A stretch of DNA of 36,642 nt, from the IMG/VR virus record IMGVR_UViG_3300027763_000128, positions 1 to 36,642 of that record. The stretch is one strand, 5' to 3'. Positions within the stretch are counted from its first letter, which is position 1; every line of letters starts with the position of its first letter. The position numbers and the translations under genes are program-made. Of the stretch, positions 21,005 to 30,539 are shown in pieces. The notes below the pieces were generated by a model. That model was not told the origin of the DNA. It saw nothing but the letters and a program-made list of their open reading frames with translations, and did no database searches. This DNA comes from a virus.

Positions 21005-23245
21005 CTATCGTATTAAGTTCGTTAAATTTGTGTTTGGTGCTGCTAACAATTTGAACTGTGTTGTACCTCTTATTACTGGTTTACTTTTCGCTGATATTAT
21101 GAACCCTGCATATTGATTATCCAAGTATGTAAAGGTAACATAACTATAAGGATTATCTTCAATTAAATTGTACAAATTTATGACTTCCTTTGTTTCAAAT
21201 TCAAAGATTATAGGCTTGAATAACAAATCCTCATCAGCGCATAAGTCACTAATCTGAACTGCACCGCCTTCATTGAAGTCTAATGCTCCATTTGTATAGG
21301 TAATCATCTTCAAGTTACCAACATTATTCATCCCACTTAATTGGAAATTAAGAGAGTCGGCATCGTTTAGTTTCAACAATGAACGGAAGTAAGCACCATT
21401 ACGATACAATGAACGTAATGGGGAAAAAAGTATGTTGTATGCCGTTTCAGGTGAGAAGATATTTTGTATCTCCCAAGTACCTGCAACTATCGGTGTTCGG
21501 TATAAAAGGTAATAAGGTGTTGAAACTATTGCTCCTGTTGATTGGTTTACTAAACCAAAGTTACCGCTACTATCTTCATTTTTATGAATGGCAAATATAT
21601 CATTGTCTGTCGAAGAATCAGCTATTGTTTTGTTTGTATAATTAATACGAGCAAACTCAATACCATACATATCACAACGAATAGGGCTAATATAATCTGA
21701 TGTTTTATTTATTCTTACTAATGGACTAAGTCGTACAGTTTCAGTATTAAACTCATCTTTTCCATTTGTTATTTCAGTATCGCTATTTGTTTTTTTATCA
21801 TAAGATTGTTTTTGATTACCAATCTTTAAGTTTACAAATGCCTCAGATGTAAATGGAGTTATTTTTAGATTATTTACAATCCCAACATTCCCATATCCTG
21901 TACCTTGTGAATTTATAAACACATTTGATTTTTCTTGTAAATGACAAGTATTTGTAGTTTTATCGTAATAAAATGCTACTCCAAACTTTGTGTTTAGAAA
22001 TTTGAATAAATCAGAAAAAGATATTTTTAACTTGCTACCACCTAAATTTCTTAACCCATCACCTGATGTAATTACAATTTGATTTGGGAATTGAGATTCA
22101 ATAGTGTGGTCTTGAAAAGTAGGAGTTTGGTCAGGTTGTCCTAAATTATTTTTTCCTATTTCATCAATAAGGTATCGCATTACATCAACTGCTTTTAAAG
22201 TTGGTATATAAGATGGATCATATCTATTTTTAAAATAACCAGTCAAATTTAACGATAATACTGATGCTTGATATGCACTAACACTAACATACGCAGTAGG
22301 GTTTACCCACATAGCAATTGATAATACAAGACCATACCCATTATTTAATGTAATTGTTTGTGAATTTGATGAATTATAAGTAAAAGAACTTCCTTGTGAT
22401 TGTGGATTTGGAGAATAATAAACTTGATATTTTACACCAGTAAAAGTATGTGTAGATAAATTTACTTCTTCATAATTTACTCTAAAATAACTACTTGTAA
22501 GTGCGCTTAAACTAACAACTGAATAAATAGTAAAATCAATATTTAAAACTATATCTTGTGATGAACCAGAAGTATTTTGAATAAATTCAACATAGGTTGA
22601 TGAATTATCTACATCAAAAGTATGAAAAGAAAGATTTGTTCCTTCAGTATCCATATATTTTAATTGTGGATAATTTCTATAACCAGCAGGAATACAATCT
22701 AAAACCAAACCTAACCAAATTAATTTAGATTCAAGATTTAATCCATCATTATAAACATACTTTACATCAGGATTACCATCTATTCCAAACTCATAAGGTG
22801 TATCTTCTCTTGCTTTTAATTTTGCAGGGAAACCACTTTCCATTATTGGTACAACAACGTAATCAAACTCATCAGTAGCTTTAGACAAATCCAAATCTCC
22901 AATAAAGAATGTTTCGTAATCGAATACCGCAGTATCACTATTAAATTTTTCTACAAGCAATTCGCATTTAGCTTCGATGCCATAAGTATATTGTAAGTAA
23001 CGAAGTATTAATGCGCCATCCTTATGAAACTTTAAAGGTGTTGCGTATGATGTAAACATTCCGTAATAAGTAAAACCACGTTCCCAACCAACTTCATATT
23101 CTTGCCATCCTTCAGGCGCACGAGCAAGTTCAGTTTTACCACTTGTGGTATCTACTGTATTCCCTGTTACATAGTAATATTGGTATGTTGATGTAGATAT
23201 ATCATAGTACCTTAGATAATGTCTATATGGTTTAGGTTGAGCCAT
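21005..23245 (-). CDS. Large tail tip protein
   Basis: 746 residues, the second largest tail gene after the tape measure and directly downstream of it, where siphoviruses encode distal tail / tail-hub proteins. Beta-rich throughout, with a hub-like stretch LKISFSDLFKFLNTKFGVAFYYD in the centre. Some of the coding DNA (about 21.7-22.8 kb) is strongly AT-rich compared with both ends, suggesting a transferred module. Function inferred from position. Confidence 0.65.
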   Translation of the reverse strand: MAQPKPYRHYLRYYDISTSTYQYYYVTGNTVDTTSGKTELARAPEGWQEYEVGWERGFTYYGMFTSYATPLKFHKDGALILRYLQYTYGIEAKCELLVEKFNSDTAVFDYETFFIGDLDLSKATDEFDYVVVPIMESGFPAKLKAREDTPYEFGIDGNPDVKYVYNDGLNLESKLIWLGLVLDCIPAGYRNYPQLKYMDTEGTNLSFHTFDVDNSSTYVEFIQNTSGSSQDIVLNIDFTIYSVVSLSALTSSYFRVNYEEVNLSTHTFTGVKYQVYYSPNPQSQGSSFTYNSSNSQTITLNNGYGLVLSIAMWVNPTAYVSVSAYQASVLSLNLTGYFKNRYDPSYIPTLKAVDVMRYLIDEIGKNNLGQPDQTPTFQDHTIESQFPNQIVITSGDGLRNLGGSKLKISFSDLFKFLNTKFGVAFYYDKTTNTCHLQEKSNVFINSQGTGYGNVGIVNNLKITPFTSEAFVNLKIGNQKQSYDKKTNSDTEITNGKDEFNTETVRLSPLVRINKTSDYISPIRCDMYGIEFARINYTNKTIADSSTDNDIFAIHKNEDSSGNFGLVNQSTGAIVSTPYYLLYRTPIVAGTWEIQNIFSPETAYNILFSPLRSLYRNGAYFRSLLKLNDADSLNFQLSGMNNVGNLKMITYTNGALDFNEGGAVQISDLCADEDLLFKPIIFEFETKEVINLYNLIEDNPYSYVTFTYLDNQYAGFIISAKSKPVIRGTTQFKLLAAPNTNLTNLIR

Positions 23246-25779
23246 TATCTTATGTTTGCTTGTTTATATGATTCAAATGCACCCAATCCGTTATATGTTG
23301 CAGTTAGGTTCTTAGACTTCATTATCTCTTTGAGTTCTTTAATCTCATTAGTATTGCGTTCAAATTCATCTATCAATGCCATTTGTAATTTATCAGTAGT
23401 AACTACTCCTTGTCTTGCAAGTGCTACATATGCTGAGTTCTTTATCAATTCATTGTGAGGTATAACGTCTGCACCTTGTGGGATGTATGCAATACTTGGT
23501 GTTGATGGTGTAAGTGTTACCTTGCCATCAGTAGTTACGATTGCCTCTTGTCCTATCTCGCCCACGATAGCGTGTTCTGCCTTACCGCCTTTACGACCTT
23601 TAGCGTATTGCGGAAGTGGTGTTGCTGCTATTCTTGCTATTTGTGCTGCACCTGCTATTCCTACTGCAATGGCTTCTACATATGCTACCCACCCTTCTTG
23701 TTTAACTCTTGTCAATGCCCCAACAACAGCTAATGCCGTATTAGCTATTGCTTGGTTTATATCAATTGCTTTTTGTAATTTTGCTTGTTTTCTTAATGCA
23801 GTTATTCTATCTCTATCATTTTGCTTTTTTTGAGCTTCATTTTGAGCATCTAATTTAGCAATTGCTTTTGCTTTATTTGCTTCTGACATTCCTGATTGCT
23901 CAATAAACCTAAGTTCATTTTTATATGATTCAGCTAATGCTTTATCTTTTGCATCAAGCCTTTGCATTTCTTTTTCATTAATTGCATCTGATATTGTATT
24001 TGCAATATCAAATGTTGAATTTTGCATTGACTGAAGAGAATCCATAAGAGATTTTAAATCGTCTTCTCTTTTTTTCTTAGATTTTTCTTGTCTATCTTGC
24101 TGTTTTTTCCAAGCATCTTCACCTGCTTTATCTATATCGTCACAGGCTTTTTGTTCATCTTTTACTCTCTCATCATTATTTTTAATCTTAAGTTTTAATG
24201 CTTTATTATGTTGGTCAATATCATTTTTAATCTGCTTATTTATTTCAGCAGTTTGTTTTTCAACTATTGACTGAGTATCTTTAACTAATTGTTCTCCTAA
24301 TTGTTTGCTTGAGTGTTCTTCATCTTTATTTAAATTTTTAACTGCTACCAATTTTTCAGTAGCGTATTTTTTATAAATTTCTAAGATGTCTTGCCTTAAT
24401 TCATTTTCAGTTTTGTATTTTTCACTTGCCACAACTTTTGCAACGGCTATTTCATCATCCATTTGCTTTTTAAGTTCATCAATACGATTAACTTGTTTAG
24501 GAGCGGTTGTTCCCGTAGAGTCTTTAATAGGAGTAAAATTAAATTTATTTTTATTTGCTAATGCCGCCGCTTCTTCTTGTTTTTTTCTAAATAAAAGTGT
24601 AAATTCATCAATACTAACTCCAGTTTTAATTTTTAATCTATCTAAATATTCTGTTAAATCTTTTTCGGCTTCACTACCAAATAGTCTTTGAACTAAAGGA
24701 ACTAAAGAAATTTGTTGAGCCGTTTTTCCAAATCCACTCATTTTATTGAAATCACGCATATATCCTTCAATGCGAGATGTCATTTTATCAATAAAACTAA
24801 CTTCATTCCCAACTTGATTTAACTCAGAAGTTTTTTGTATAGCTTTATTAAGGGCTGCTTGTGCTTCTTCTTTTAAGGATACCATTTTTATATAATTTGG
24901 CAATCCATTAATTGATAAATCTTCTAATTGATTCCAAGTGCTTAAATGACCAGTAGTTTTACCTAATGTTTCATTATATTCTTTTAAAACTGAATCTTTA
25001 CTAATCAAACCTTTATTTGCAAGGTCTATATTTTCTTTTAAAGTATAAACATTTTCAATAGCTGATTTATATCCTGAACCACTAAATGCTTCTTTAAATA
25101 TTTCTTGCGATTTTGATATTTTACTATTAAATATATCTAATTTTTCAGCAACAAACATTATAGCCTCACCTGCCAAATTAAATATACCTGCAATACCAAG
25201 ACCAGGCAAGATGTACGCTATTTGTCTAATACCACCCCATACCTTAGATAACGCTGAACCATAGTTACCTACGTTACGTTGCATATTACCAAGTCCTGCA
25301 TCTAAATCTTTCAATGACTTATTTGCCATTGCAATATCGGCTTGTAACCCCTTACCAATTGCACCACTACGCATCTCAGCACTCAATGACTTGTACTTTG
25401 CAATAAGCAATGACATATTTGCTTGTAGTTCATTGTAACTACCTTTGGAGGCATTCGCTGATTGTGCATCTAACCTATTAGCAGCCGTTTGTTGCTTAGT
25501 TAGTTGTTGGAGTTGTATGTACTCCTTACCTGCATCTTCATTAGCCTTAATCAAAGCTTTAAGTGCCTTCTCTTGCTCATTAATAGCGGTTGTATTACTC
25601 TTGAGTCCACCACTACCACCACTACCTGCTTTATTCAAAGCATCATTCATTAAGTTAACCGCAGTAACTGATTCCTTGAAGGTAGTTAATAACGTACCCA
25701 TCTTAGCGGTAGCATCATCAATCTGCTTAATCGCTTCCTGCCCAATTATTTCATCTATACTGCCGTTAGCGTTTGCCAT
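23245..25779 (-). CDS. Tape measure protein
   Basis: 844 residues. Helical N-terminus with long coiled coils, a hydrophobic stretch (about 184-214, IAYILPGLGIAGIFNLAGEA), a Lys/Glu/Gln-rich central rod (about 430-640), and a second hydrophobic Ala-rich block (VVGALTRVKQEGWVAYVEAI) near 705-750, all typical. Its length sets tail length; at roughly 0.15 nm per residue this implies a tail near 125 nm (a rule of thumb, not a measurement). The central part (about 24.0-25.1 kb) is more AT-rich than the ends. Confidence 0.9.
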   Translation of the reverse strand: MANANGSIDEIIGQEAIKQIDDATAKMGTLLTTFKESVTAVNLMNDALNKAGSGGSGGLKSNTTAINEQEKALKALIKANEDAGKEYIQLQQLTKQQTAANRLDAQSANASKGSYNELQANMSLLIAKYKSLSAEMRSGAIGKGLQADIAMANKSLKDLDAGLGNMQRNVGNYGSALSKVWGGIRQIAYILPGLGIAGIFNLAGEAIMFVAEKLDIFNSKISKSQEIFKEAFSGSGYKSAIENVYTLKENIDLANKGLISKDSVLKEYNETLGKTTGHLSTWNQLEDLSINGLPNYIKMVSLKEEAQAALNKAIQKTSELNQVGNEVSFIDKMTSRIEGYMRDFNKMSGFGKTAQQISLVPLVQRLFGSEAEKDLTEYLDRLKIKTGVSIDEFTLLFRKKQEEAAALANKNKFNFTPIKDSTGTTAPKQVNRIDELKKQMDDEIAVAKVVASEKYKTENELRQDILEIYKKYATEKLVAVKNLNKDEEHSSKQLGEQLVKDTQSIVEKQTAEINKQIKNDIDQHNKALKLKIKNNDERVKDEQKACDDIDKAGEDAWKKQQDRQEKSKKKREDDLKSLMDSLQSMQNSTFDIANTISDAINEKEMQRLDAKDKALAESYKNELRFIEQSGMSEANKAKAIAKLDAQNEAQKKQNDRDRITALRKQAKLQKAIDINQAIANTALAVVGALTRVKQEGWVAYVEAIAVGIAGAAQIARIAATPLPQYAKGRKGGKAEHAIVGEIGQEAIVTTDGKVTLTPSTPSIAYIPQGADVIPHNELIKNSAYVALARQGVVTTDKLQMALIDEFERNTNEIKELKEIMKSKNLTATYNGLGAFESYKQANIR

Positions 25780-25918
25780 CTTCTTCTAATTGGTTAAAAT
25801 AGTCCGTTAAAAAGTCTTCATCTTCCTTCCTTTGCAAATATATGTCAAGCATCTTATTATACAACCAAGAGGTTGCAAATGTGCAAATAATACCACCTAT
25901 AAAACAAACTGCGTACAT
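25766..25918 (-). CDS. Small membrane-segment protein before the tape measure
   Basis: 50 residues: a hydrophobic start (MYAVCFIGGIICTFATSWLY) followed by a charged helix ending QLEEDGKR. Overlaps the tape measure start by 14 nt and the preceding stop by 1 nt, so it is embedded in the operon. The position is where tail assembly chaperone extensions occur, but no slippery site was seen. Confidence 0.55.
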   Translation of the reverse strand: MYAVCFIGGIICTFATSWLYNKMLDIYLQRKEDEDFLTDYFNQLEEDGKR

Positions 25919-26538
25919 CATATATTTTGCTTATTTAATTGTTCTGCGTATTGCTTGTATTTGACTACATAAGCACAATACATCCGTAAAGATATATCAT
26001 CCGTTACGGACATCTTGAATGCCGTTGAAATCTCAACCAACATTGAGTAAAAGTAATCTCTTGTGTAACTTCCTTTAGTCTTTGGTAATGCGTTTTGCAA
26101 AACTTGTAAGTCCACCGATTCTAACTTCAAATGTGGTTCAATCTGCATTATCAACTTCTCTATGTTCTCATCAGAAAACTCCAATGCTTGTGTAGGATAC
26201 TCAAATGACATAAGCAAGTCAAACATATCTTTGCTCCTTGTCATTAGTAACATCTCAATAGTCTTAGCGGTAACGATAACCCTTGAACGTAGAGTTACTA
26301 TCTCCTTGTTCTGATCCATTGATTGTTCTAACTGCCTACCACCAATAGATTCGCAAAACTCAATGTAAATATCTTCAAAGTTATCAATATCTTCGGTCTT
26401 ACCATCTACGATTGCATCAATGAATACTCGTAGTGGCATATCAATAGAGTTATAGAGGCGTGTAATATTCAACGGCTTTATAACCTCGCTTTTGCGCTGT
26501 TTCCAAATCCGTTGTATAATACTTTTTATCTTCCTCAT
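25918..26538 (-). CDS. Tail assembly-region protein
   Basis: 206 residues, helical. The segment NITRLYNSIDMPLRVFIDAIVDG (about 24-46) resembles a motif in proteins encoded before the tape measure in Bacteroidetes phages, so the longer start at 26538 is kept although it overlaps the previous gene by 89 nt. A shorter start at 26439 (M34) would remove the overlap. Position directly before the tape measure suggests a tail assembly chaperone; not proven by sequence. Confidence 0.6.
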   Translation of the reverse strand: MRKIKSIIQRIWKQRKSEVIKPLNITRLYNSIDMPLRVFIDAIVDGKTEDIDNFEDIYIEFCESIGGRQLEQSMDQNKEIVTLRSRVIVTAKTIEMLLMTRSKDMFDLLMSFEYPTQALEFSDENIEKLIMQIEPHLKLESVDLQVLQNALPKTKGSYTRDYFYSMLVEISTAFKMSVTDDISLRMYCAYVVKYKQYAEQLNKQNI

Positions 26539-26656
26539 CGAAATATACTACTATTGTTTTGTTTTCATTTCTTGCTCGTTGTTTGGCAAGAATACCATAC
26601 GTTGGTAACTTTGCTTTCTCTCTTTCACACGGCAAACATATCTTAACTTTAGCCAT
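26450..26656 (-). CDS. Small hypothetical protein
   Basis: 68 residues, Lys-rich, beginning MAKVKICLPCEREKAKLPTY with a C-x2-C pair (C7, C10), then TIVVYFDEEDKKYYTTD. It overlaps the preceding stop by 8 nt and runs into the following gene by 89 nt in another frame. Possibly a tail assembly accessory; unknown. Confidence 0.6.
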   Translation of the reverse strand: MAKVKICLPCEREKAKLPTYGILAKQRARNENKTIVVYFDEEDKKYYTTDLETAQKRGYKAVEYYTPL

Positions 26657-27083
26657 TTAGTTGCCGTCTTATTCTTTTCATAAAGGCATTAAAGAATGCA
26701 CTATTTCTATACTCATCCAAGTTATCCTTGTTCAATCCGAATGCGTTAGGATACCAACCAAGTAACTTTGCCGTCTTGCCATCCGTACTCTTGATGACGT
26801 AGTTCTTAGCCGTTATATCCATAAACATTCCTGCTTGAAAAGAACCAGTTAGGTACAAGTCAACATTACCATCTGCTCGTGGATTCATCTTAAACTTCAT
26901 ATCTGCATACCAAGGTAATGCGTATTCACCCATTGCTTGTCCATCATTGCCTTCACCACTTAACATCTGCTCCTTATTGTAATCCAAGAACTCTTTTTGA
27001 GTATCTCTCATAGAATCCATACCACATATATCAAGGTCTTTTTGCAACCCTTTAAATCGTTGGTATTTCTCTTGAATTGTCAT
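26649..27083 (-). CDS. Head-tail/tail completion-type protein
   Basis: 144 residues beginning MTIQEKYQRFKGLQKDLDIC. A helical first half, then YADMKFKMNPRADGNVDLYLTG, SFQAGMFMDI and a basic end MKRIRRQLNG. The layout is seen in Bacteroidetes phages between tail tube and tape measure; probably a tail completion or minor tail protein. Preceded by the structured leader at 27086-27117. Confidence 0.6.
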   Translation of the reverse strand: MTIQEKYQRFKGLQKDLDICGMDSMRDTQKEFLDYNKEQMLSGEGNDGQAMGEYALPWYADMKFKMNPRADGNVDLYLTGSFQAGMFMDITAKNYVIKSTDGKTAKLLGWYPNAFGLNKDNLDEYRNSAFFNAFMKRIRRQLNG

Positions 27084-27085
27084 AA

Positions 27086-27117
27086 GGTAATGGAGGGTAC
27101 GAATTACCGCACCCTCC
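27086..27117 (-). promoter_or_regulatory. Two mutually exclusive hairpins before a start codon
   Basis: On the minus strand the order is GGAGGGT, GGTAAT, ACCCTCC, ATTACC. The first pairs with the third (7 bp), the second with the fourth (6 bp). As there is no spacer between the third and fourth, both cannot form together. The last arm lies 2 nt before the ATG of the gene starting at 27083. No T-run follows, so this is not an ordinary terminator. Confidence 0.45.
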
Positions 27118-27124
27118 CTATTTG

Positions 27125-27310
27125 TTATTTGTTTTTACCTTTAGGCTTGTCCTCAGTTGAAGTTACAAGAAAATATACATTGTTAAGATATTCTTCGGTG
27201 AACCAATCGTATGTAGCGTGTGTTACAACAAACTCAGATACCGATGTGTACGACTTGACTACATCAGTATTCCAAGTGGTATTATCTATTGTTATTGTTA
27301 TATTATCCAT
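27125..27310 (-). CDS. Small hypothetical tail-region protein
   Basis: 61 residues beginning MDNITITIDNTTWNTDVVKS; beta-rich, with a Lys-rich end. Starts one base after the major tail protein's TAA. It may be a minor component linked to the tail tube. No family recognised. Confidence 0.6.
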   Translation of the reverse strand: MDNITITIDNTTWNTDVVKSYTSVSEFVVTHATYDWFTEEYLNNVYFLVTSTEDKPKGKNK

Positions 27311-27311
27311 A

Positions 27312-28289
27312 TTAAACTACTGTTGTTATTACTTGACCGTTACCGAATCCTGGCATAGAACCTGCGCTTAATTGAGCTGCCGTAGGAGTAGTTATAGTAA
27401 TCTCCTGACCTGCGGTAATTGCTGCTGACATTACAAAATTTAATGTTTTTGTAGCAGCCGTTGCAGTTATTGAAGTAATAGTCAATGTTGCACCACTATT
27501 ATTATTAACTACTGCCCAGTTAGCATTAAGACCTGCTAATGTAGCACCATAAGTGTCATACAAATCTACTGCACCACCATCGGTAGTAATTCTAATCTTA
27601 CCTGTTGTACCTGTAAATGATGTATGGATATTTAACTCCAAGTTACGCAACCCTACGATGTTATTAACCTTTTGTGAAGTAGGTAATACATAGTAAGCCA
27701 TTGATTGCATCAACTCGTTAGCATCAGAAAATATCAATCCAATCTTGTGTGTTGTAACACCATCGGCAGATAACTTAGGTAATGGGCAGATAATCAAGTC
27801 AAGGCTAAGACCTTGAAGGACATTGCCAAGAGCATTAGCATCAGGTGTAGTTCCGATTACCGCATTTGCAGTCTTATCGAATAACAATACATCATAGCTA
27901 TCTTGTGCGCCTTCAAAAGTAGTAAGCATAATATCGTAGTTCATACCACCATTCTTATACTCCCACTCAAAGTGAAACTTACCTTTCTTACCAAGAATCA
28001 TTGAGCCATATCCTGTTGAAGTAGTAGTCGTTTCCGTACTCTTATCTTCAATGTTTATGAACTTACCGATTGGGTAACCTCTTCCTGATTCAGGACTATA
28101 TTGCGCTGAACCTGCTACTGATGAACCATTCAAGACTGAGAATAAAGTCTGAACGTGCGTTTGTGTGAACTTAGTCCCTTTTGGGATAAGCATAAATTTT
28201 TCAATAGTTCCAAAGTCGAAGGAACATTGAGGAATCCCTGTATTACTATTCGCAGTATTACAAGCGATTATGTTTGTGTATGTTGCCAT
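27312..28289 (-). CDS. Major tail tube protein
   Basis: 325 residues. A beta-rich body with the features of Bacteroidetes siphovirus tail tube proteins (FDFGTIEKFMLIPKGTKF, GKFHFEWEYKNGGMNYDIML), followed by a C-terminal Ig-like/SwmB-type domain of about 90 residues (ATLTITSITATAATKTLNF, AITAGQEITITTP) as often seen decorating tail tubes. Position between connectors and tape measure fits. Confidence 0.75.
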   Translation of the reverse strand: MATYTNIIACNTANSNTGIPQCSFDFGTIEKFMLIPKGTKFTQTHVQTLFSVLNGSSVAGSAQYSPESGRGYPIGKFINIEDKSTETTTTSTGYGSMILGKKGKFHFEWEYKNGGMNYDIMLTTFEGAQDSYDVLLFDKTANAVIGTTPDANALGNVLQGLSLDLIICPLPKLSADGVTTHKIGLIFSDANELMQSMAYYVLPTSQKVNNIVGLRNLELNIHTSFTGTTGKIRITTDGGAVDLYDTYGATLAGLNANWAVVNNNSGATLTITSITATAATKTLNFVMSAAITAGQEITITTPTAAQLSAGSMPGFGNGQVITTVV

Positions 28290-28294
28290 AATTT

Positions 28295-29488
28295 TTAATT
28301 TGTTGTTTTATAATATGATTGTGATTCAAAATATTGTCCGTCAACCGTAACTGAGTATATTACTTGAGCAGGGTTGTTTGGTTTTTCTAATAAAAGTGTT
28401 GTTGTTATTGTTGTTGTATCTTGCACAAATGGTACATAAAGATTATCGTATTGTACATTACCTCCTTCGCTTAATAATATTATCTCTTGAATATCAGGAC
28501 TTGAATAGGCAAAGTTATGTACTACATCAAATGGATAATCCGTATACTCTTCTCCTGAAACTATAAAGTTTGTCAGTCTATACTTAACGTGCCTTGTATA
28601 CTTAACAGCTTGATTATTCTTAACGTAGAAAGTAAAGTATAAAGTACTTGTTGTTAATCCATCGTCACAATATATATATCCTTGATAATTACCATCATCA
28701 AAACCTTCTATCCCTATATTAAATGCTTCATCTTCAACAAATATTTCGTAATCAGTAGATGTACCCAACCCTGTTGGAACATTTATCCAATAAGTTGGAG
28801 TTGGATAAAGTCCAGTATTAATGTATTGCACATTATTAAGACGCACTCCAACATAATTATCCCCTGCCGTTAATGTTATTTCGCTGATATTATTTAAGTA
28901 AGCTAACTGAACTGAAGGGCCATAGTTAAACCCAACACAACGTGATGGTATGATACCTAACTTCAATCCGCTTATAATAATTCCATCAACGCAATCAGGA
29001 AGTAAATACTTAGTATTACCTTGCGTTCCATCAACTCCTAAGTGCATATTATCAGTCTTGGTATGCTCAATGGATATGCCATAACCTAAGAAGTAAGGTG
29101 ATTCAGCAATTACCGACATCAACTCAGCATATATAGGATATAGTATTGGTGTGTAATTATCTACTTCTCTGTCCTCACTCTCTTTTGTGGGTGTAGATGG
29201 AGTTACAATCACCAATGTCAATGATACTTCAACAAGATCGGTGTTAGCTTTATATTTCTCATCAAAGTTGCGTAATAATGCAACAAGAGGATACTTTTCG
29301 TGGCTAAATGAACTAACTTGAGATTCCTTAGTTAACCGTTCCATTAGCTTAATCCAAGTTTCACATTTAAATGATACTCTCGGAATTTCAAGCGTAGGTT
29401 CGTGCGTTAAGTTATATGCTACTTCACTAACAATTTCCTTCATAATTGAAGGTATAGATATAGGAAGTGAAGTATAGGTTGCTCCCAT
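28295..29488 (-). CDS. Tail terminator / neck-region protein
   Basis: 397 residues. The N-terminal part (about 1-200) contains ALLRNFDEKYKANTDLVEVS and YTPILYPIYAELMSVIAESP, typical of a protein found in this position in Bacteroidetes phages and possibly a tail terminator. The C-terminal half (about 210-397) is beta-rich with Ig-like character. No named family is recognised; role inferred from order. Confidence 0.55.
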   Translation of the reverse strand: MGATYTSLPISIPSIMKEIVSEVAYNLTHEPTLEIPRVSFKCETWIKLMERLTKESQVSSFSHEKYPLVALLRNFDEKYKANTDLVEVSLTLVIVTPSTPTKESEDREVDNYTPILYPIYAELMSVIAESPYFLGYGISIEHTKTDNMHLGVDGTQGNTKYLLPDCVDGIIISGLKLGIIPSRCVGFNYGPSVQLAYLNNISEITLTAGDNYVGVRLNNVQYINTGLYPTPTYWINVPTGLGTSTDYEIFVEDEAFNIGIEGFDDGNYQGYIYCDDGLTTSTLYFTFYVKNNQAVKYTRHVKYRLTNFIVSGEEYTDYPFDVVHNFAYSSPDIQEIILLSEGGNVQYDNLYVPFVQDTTTITTTLLLEKPNNPAQVIYSVTVDGQYFESQSYYKTTN

Positions 29489-30048
29489 TAGATTCCGAAT
29501 GTATTAATCTTTCTGAATAAGTTAACAAACTCTTCTGACCTTGCGTAATAATCATTTCCTATCCAAGATGGATATATGTCTTGATTAGCGTATAAGAATC
29601 CGTATAGCTTGATATTAAAATCAACCATCTCATTCCAAGCACTACACATTGGAATCTCAGGAGAGACACGAGTAGCGTTTTCCGCTACCGTGTTCACCTG
29701 ACCAATTCCTGTTGTTTGTTGTGCGTTGTTTTTTAACAACTGATAATAAATATAATTCGCTATTGGATTTGTACCAACCGATGTAAACCCATACCATTTC
29801 TCTGTACGACCAGTCCAAACATCAGTATAGGTAGCACCATCTCTGATATTCTTGTAAATAGTCGTATTAAGTAATAAACCATTCTCAAATAAATCATATA
29901 GTTCATAACCAAGAATATATTGCAAATACTCAGGTTCATATTTAATAATGAACGCAGTAGCTTTCGCACCTTCTATGGTAGCTTGTGAACTTACATTAGG
30001 CAAATAAATATTACCTGCAAAATAATTTAATTGAGTTATTTGGCTCAT
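29488..30048 (-). CDS. Head-tail connector-type protein
   Basis: 186 residues, helical: residues about 25-60 (ATIEGAKATAFIIKYEPEYL) and the end (YARSEEFVNLFRKINTFGI). The motif EYLQYILGYELYDLF recalls the short connector (DUF6712-like) proteins of Bacteroidetes phages that bind the portal ring. One-base overlaps with both neighbours. Confidence 0.65.
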   Translation of the reverse strand: MSQITQLNYFAGNIYLPNVSSQATIEGAKATAFIIKYEPEYLQYILGYELYDLFENGLLLNTTIYKNIRDGATYTDVWTGRTEKWYGFTSVGTNPIANYIYYQLLKNNAQQTTGIGQVNTVAENATRVSPEIPMCSAWNEMVDFNIKLYGFLYANQDIYPSWIGNDYYARSEEFVNLFRKINTFGI

Positions 30049-30539
30049 TAGTTAAACGAATATAGCTTTACAGATGAAATACGAGTTACTTGTGTTCCTG
30101 TTCCTATAAATCGAACTCTAACATATAATACACGACCTCCATCATTATAGAATTGAGTAGAGTATACATATTTACCACCGCCTGGTATGCTTGTCATTGT
30201 AAATTGAGCGGCAGTTGTAACACTTGTACATTGAAGTGTGTCAGTATTTCGACCATCAGTACCTGAATTACCTACCAACTTAAACCAAGTTGTACCATCC
30301 ATAGAACCTTCAAGAACTGCTTTAAAAGTTGATGTACCTGATACATTAGCAGCAGTAAATACAACTCTATAATTACCTGATACCAAACCATTTAAAGAAG
30401 CAGTTTTAAATGAACAAGCAGTTCCTGCATTCAAAATACTATCTAATGATGCAGTAGATGCCGTCATTGTCATTTGCGCTTGTGTGTTGTTGCAACTGAA
30501 GAGCGCAGCCATCAGTAATATGATTCCTAATTTTTTCAT
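30048..30539 (-). CDS. Exported or lipoprotein-like protein in the head module
   Basis: 163 residues. The N-terminus MKKLGIILLMAALFSCNNTQ is a signal peptide with a lipobox-like LFSC (C16); alternatively cleavage after AQA. The mature part is a beta-sandwich-like domain (YRVVFTAANVSGTSTFKAVL, GRVLYVRVRFIGTGTQVTRI). A similar architecture is used by virion decoration proteins, but the signal suggests export to the host envelope. Function unknown. Confidence 0.65.
   Translation of the reverse strand: MKKLGIILLMAALFSCNNTQAQMTMTASTASLDSILNAGTACSFKTASLNGLVSGNYRVVFTAANVSGTSTFKAVLEGSMDGTTWFKLVGNSGTDGRNTDTLQCTSVTTAAQFTMTSIPGGGKYVYSTQFYNDGGRVLYVRVRFIGTGTQVTRISSVKLYSFN

Noticed and set aside
25835-25842. 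TATATTTG box on the minus strand 56 bp before the tape measure start
   Set aside because: It lies inside a coding sequence, and boxes of this degeneracy are expected by chance every few kb; same for boxes at about 732, 21591 and 26634.
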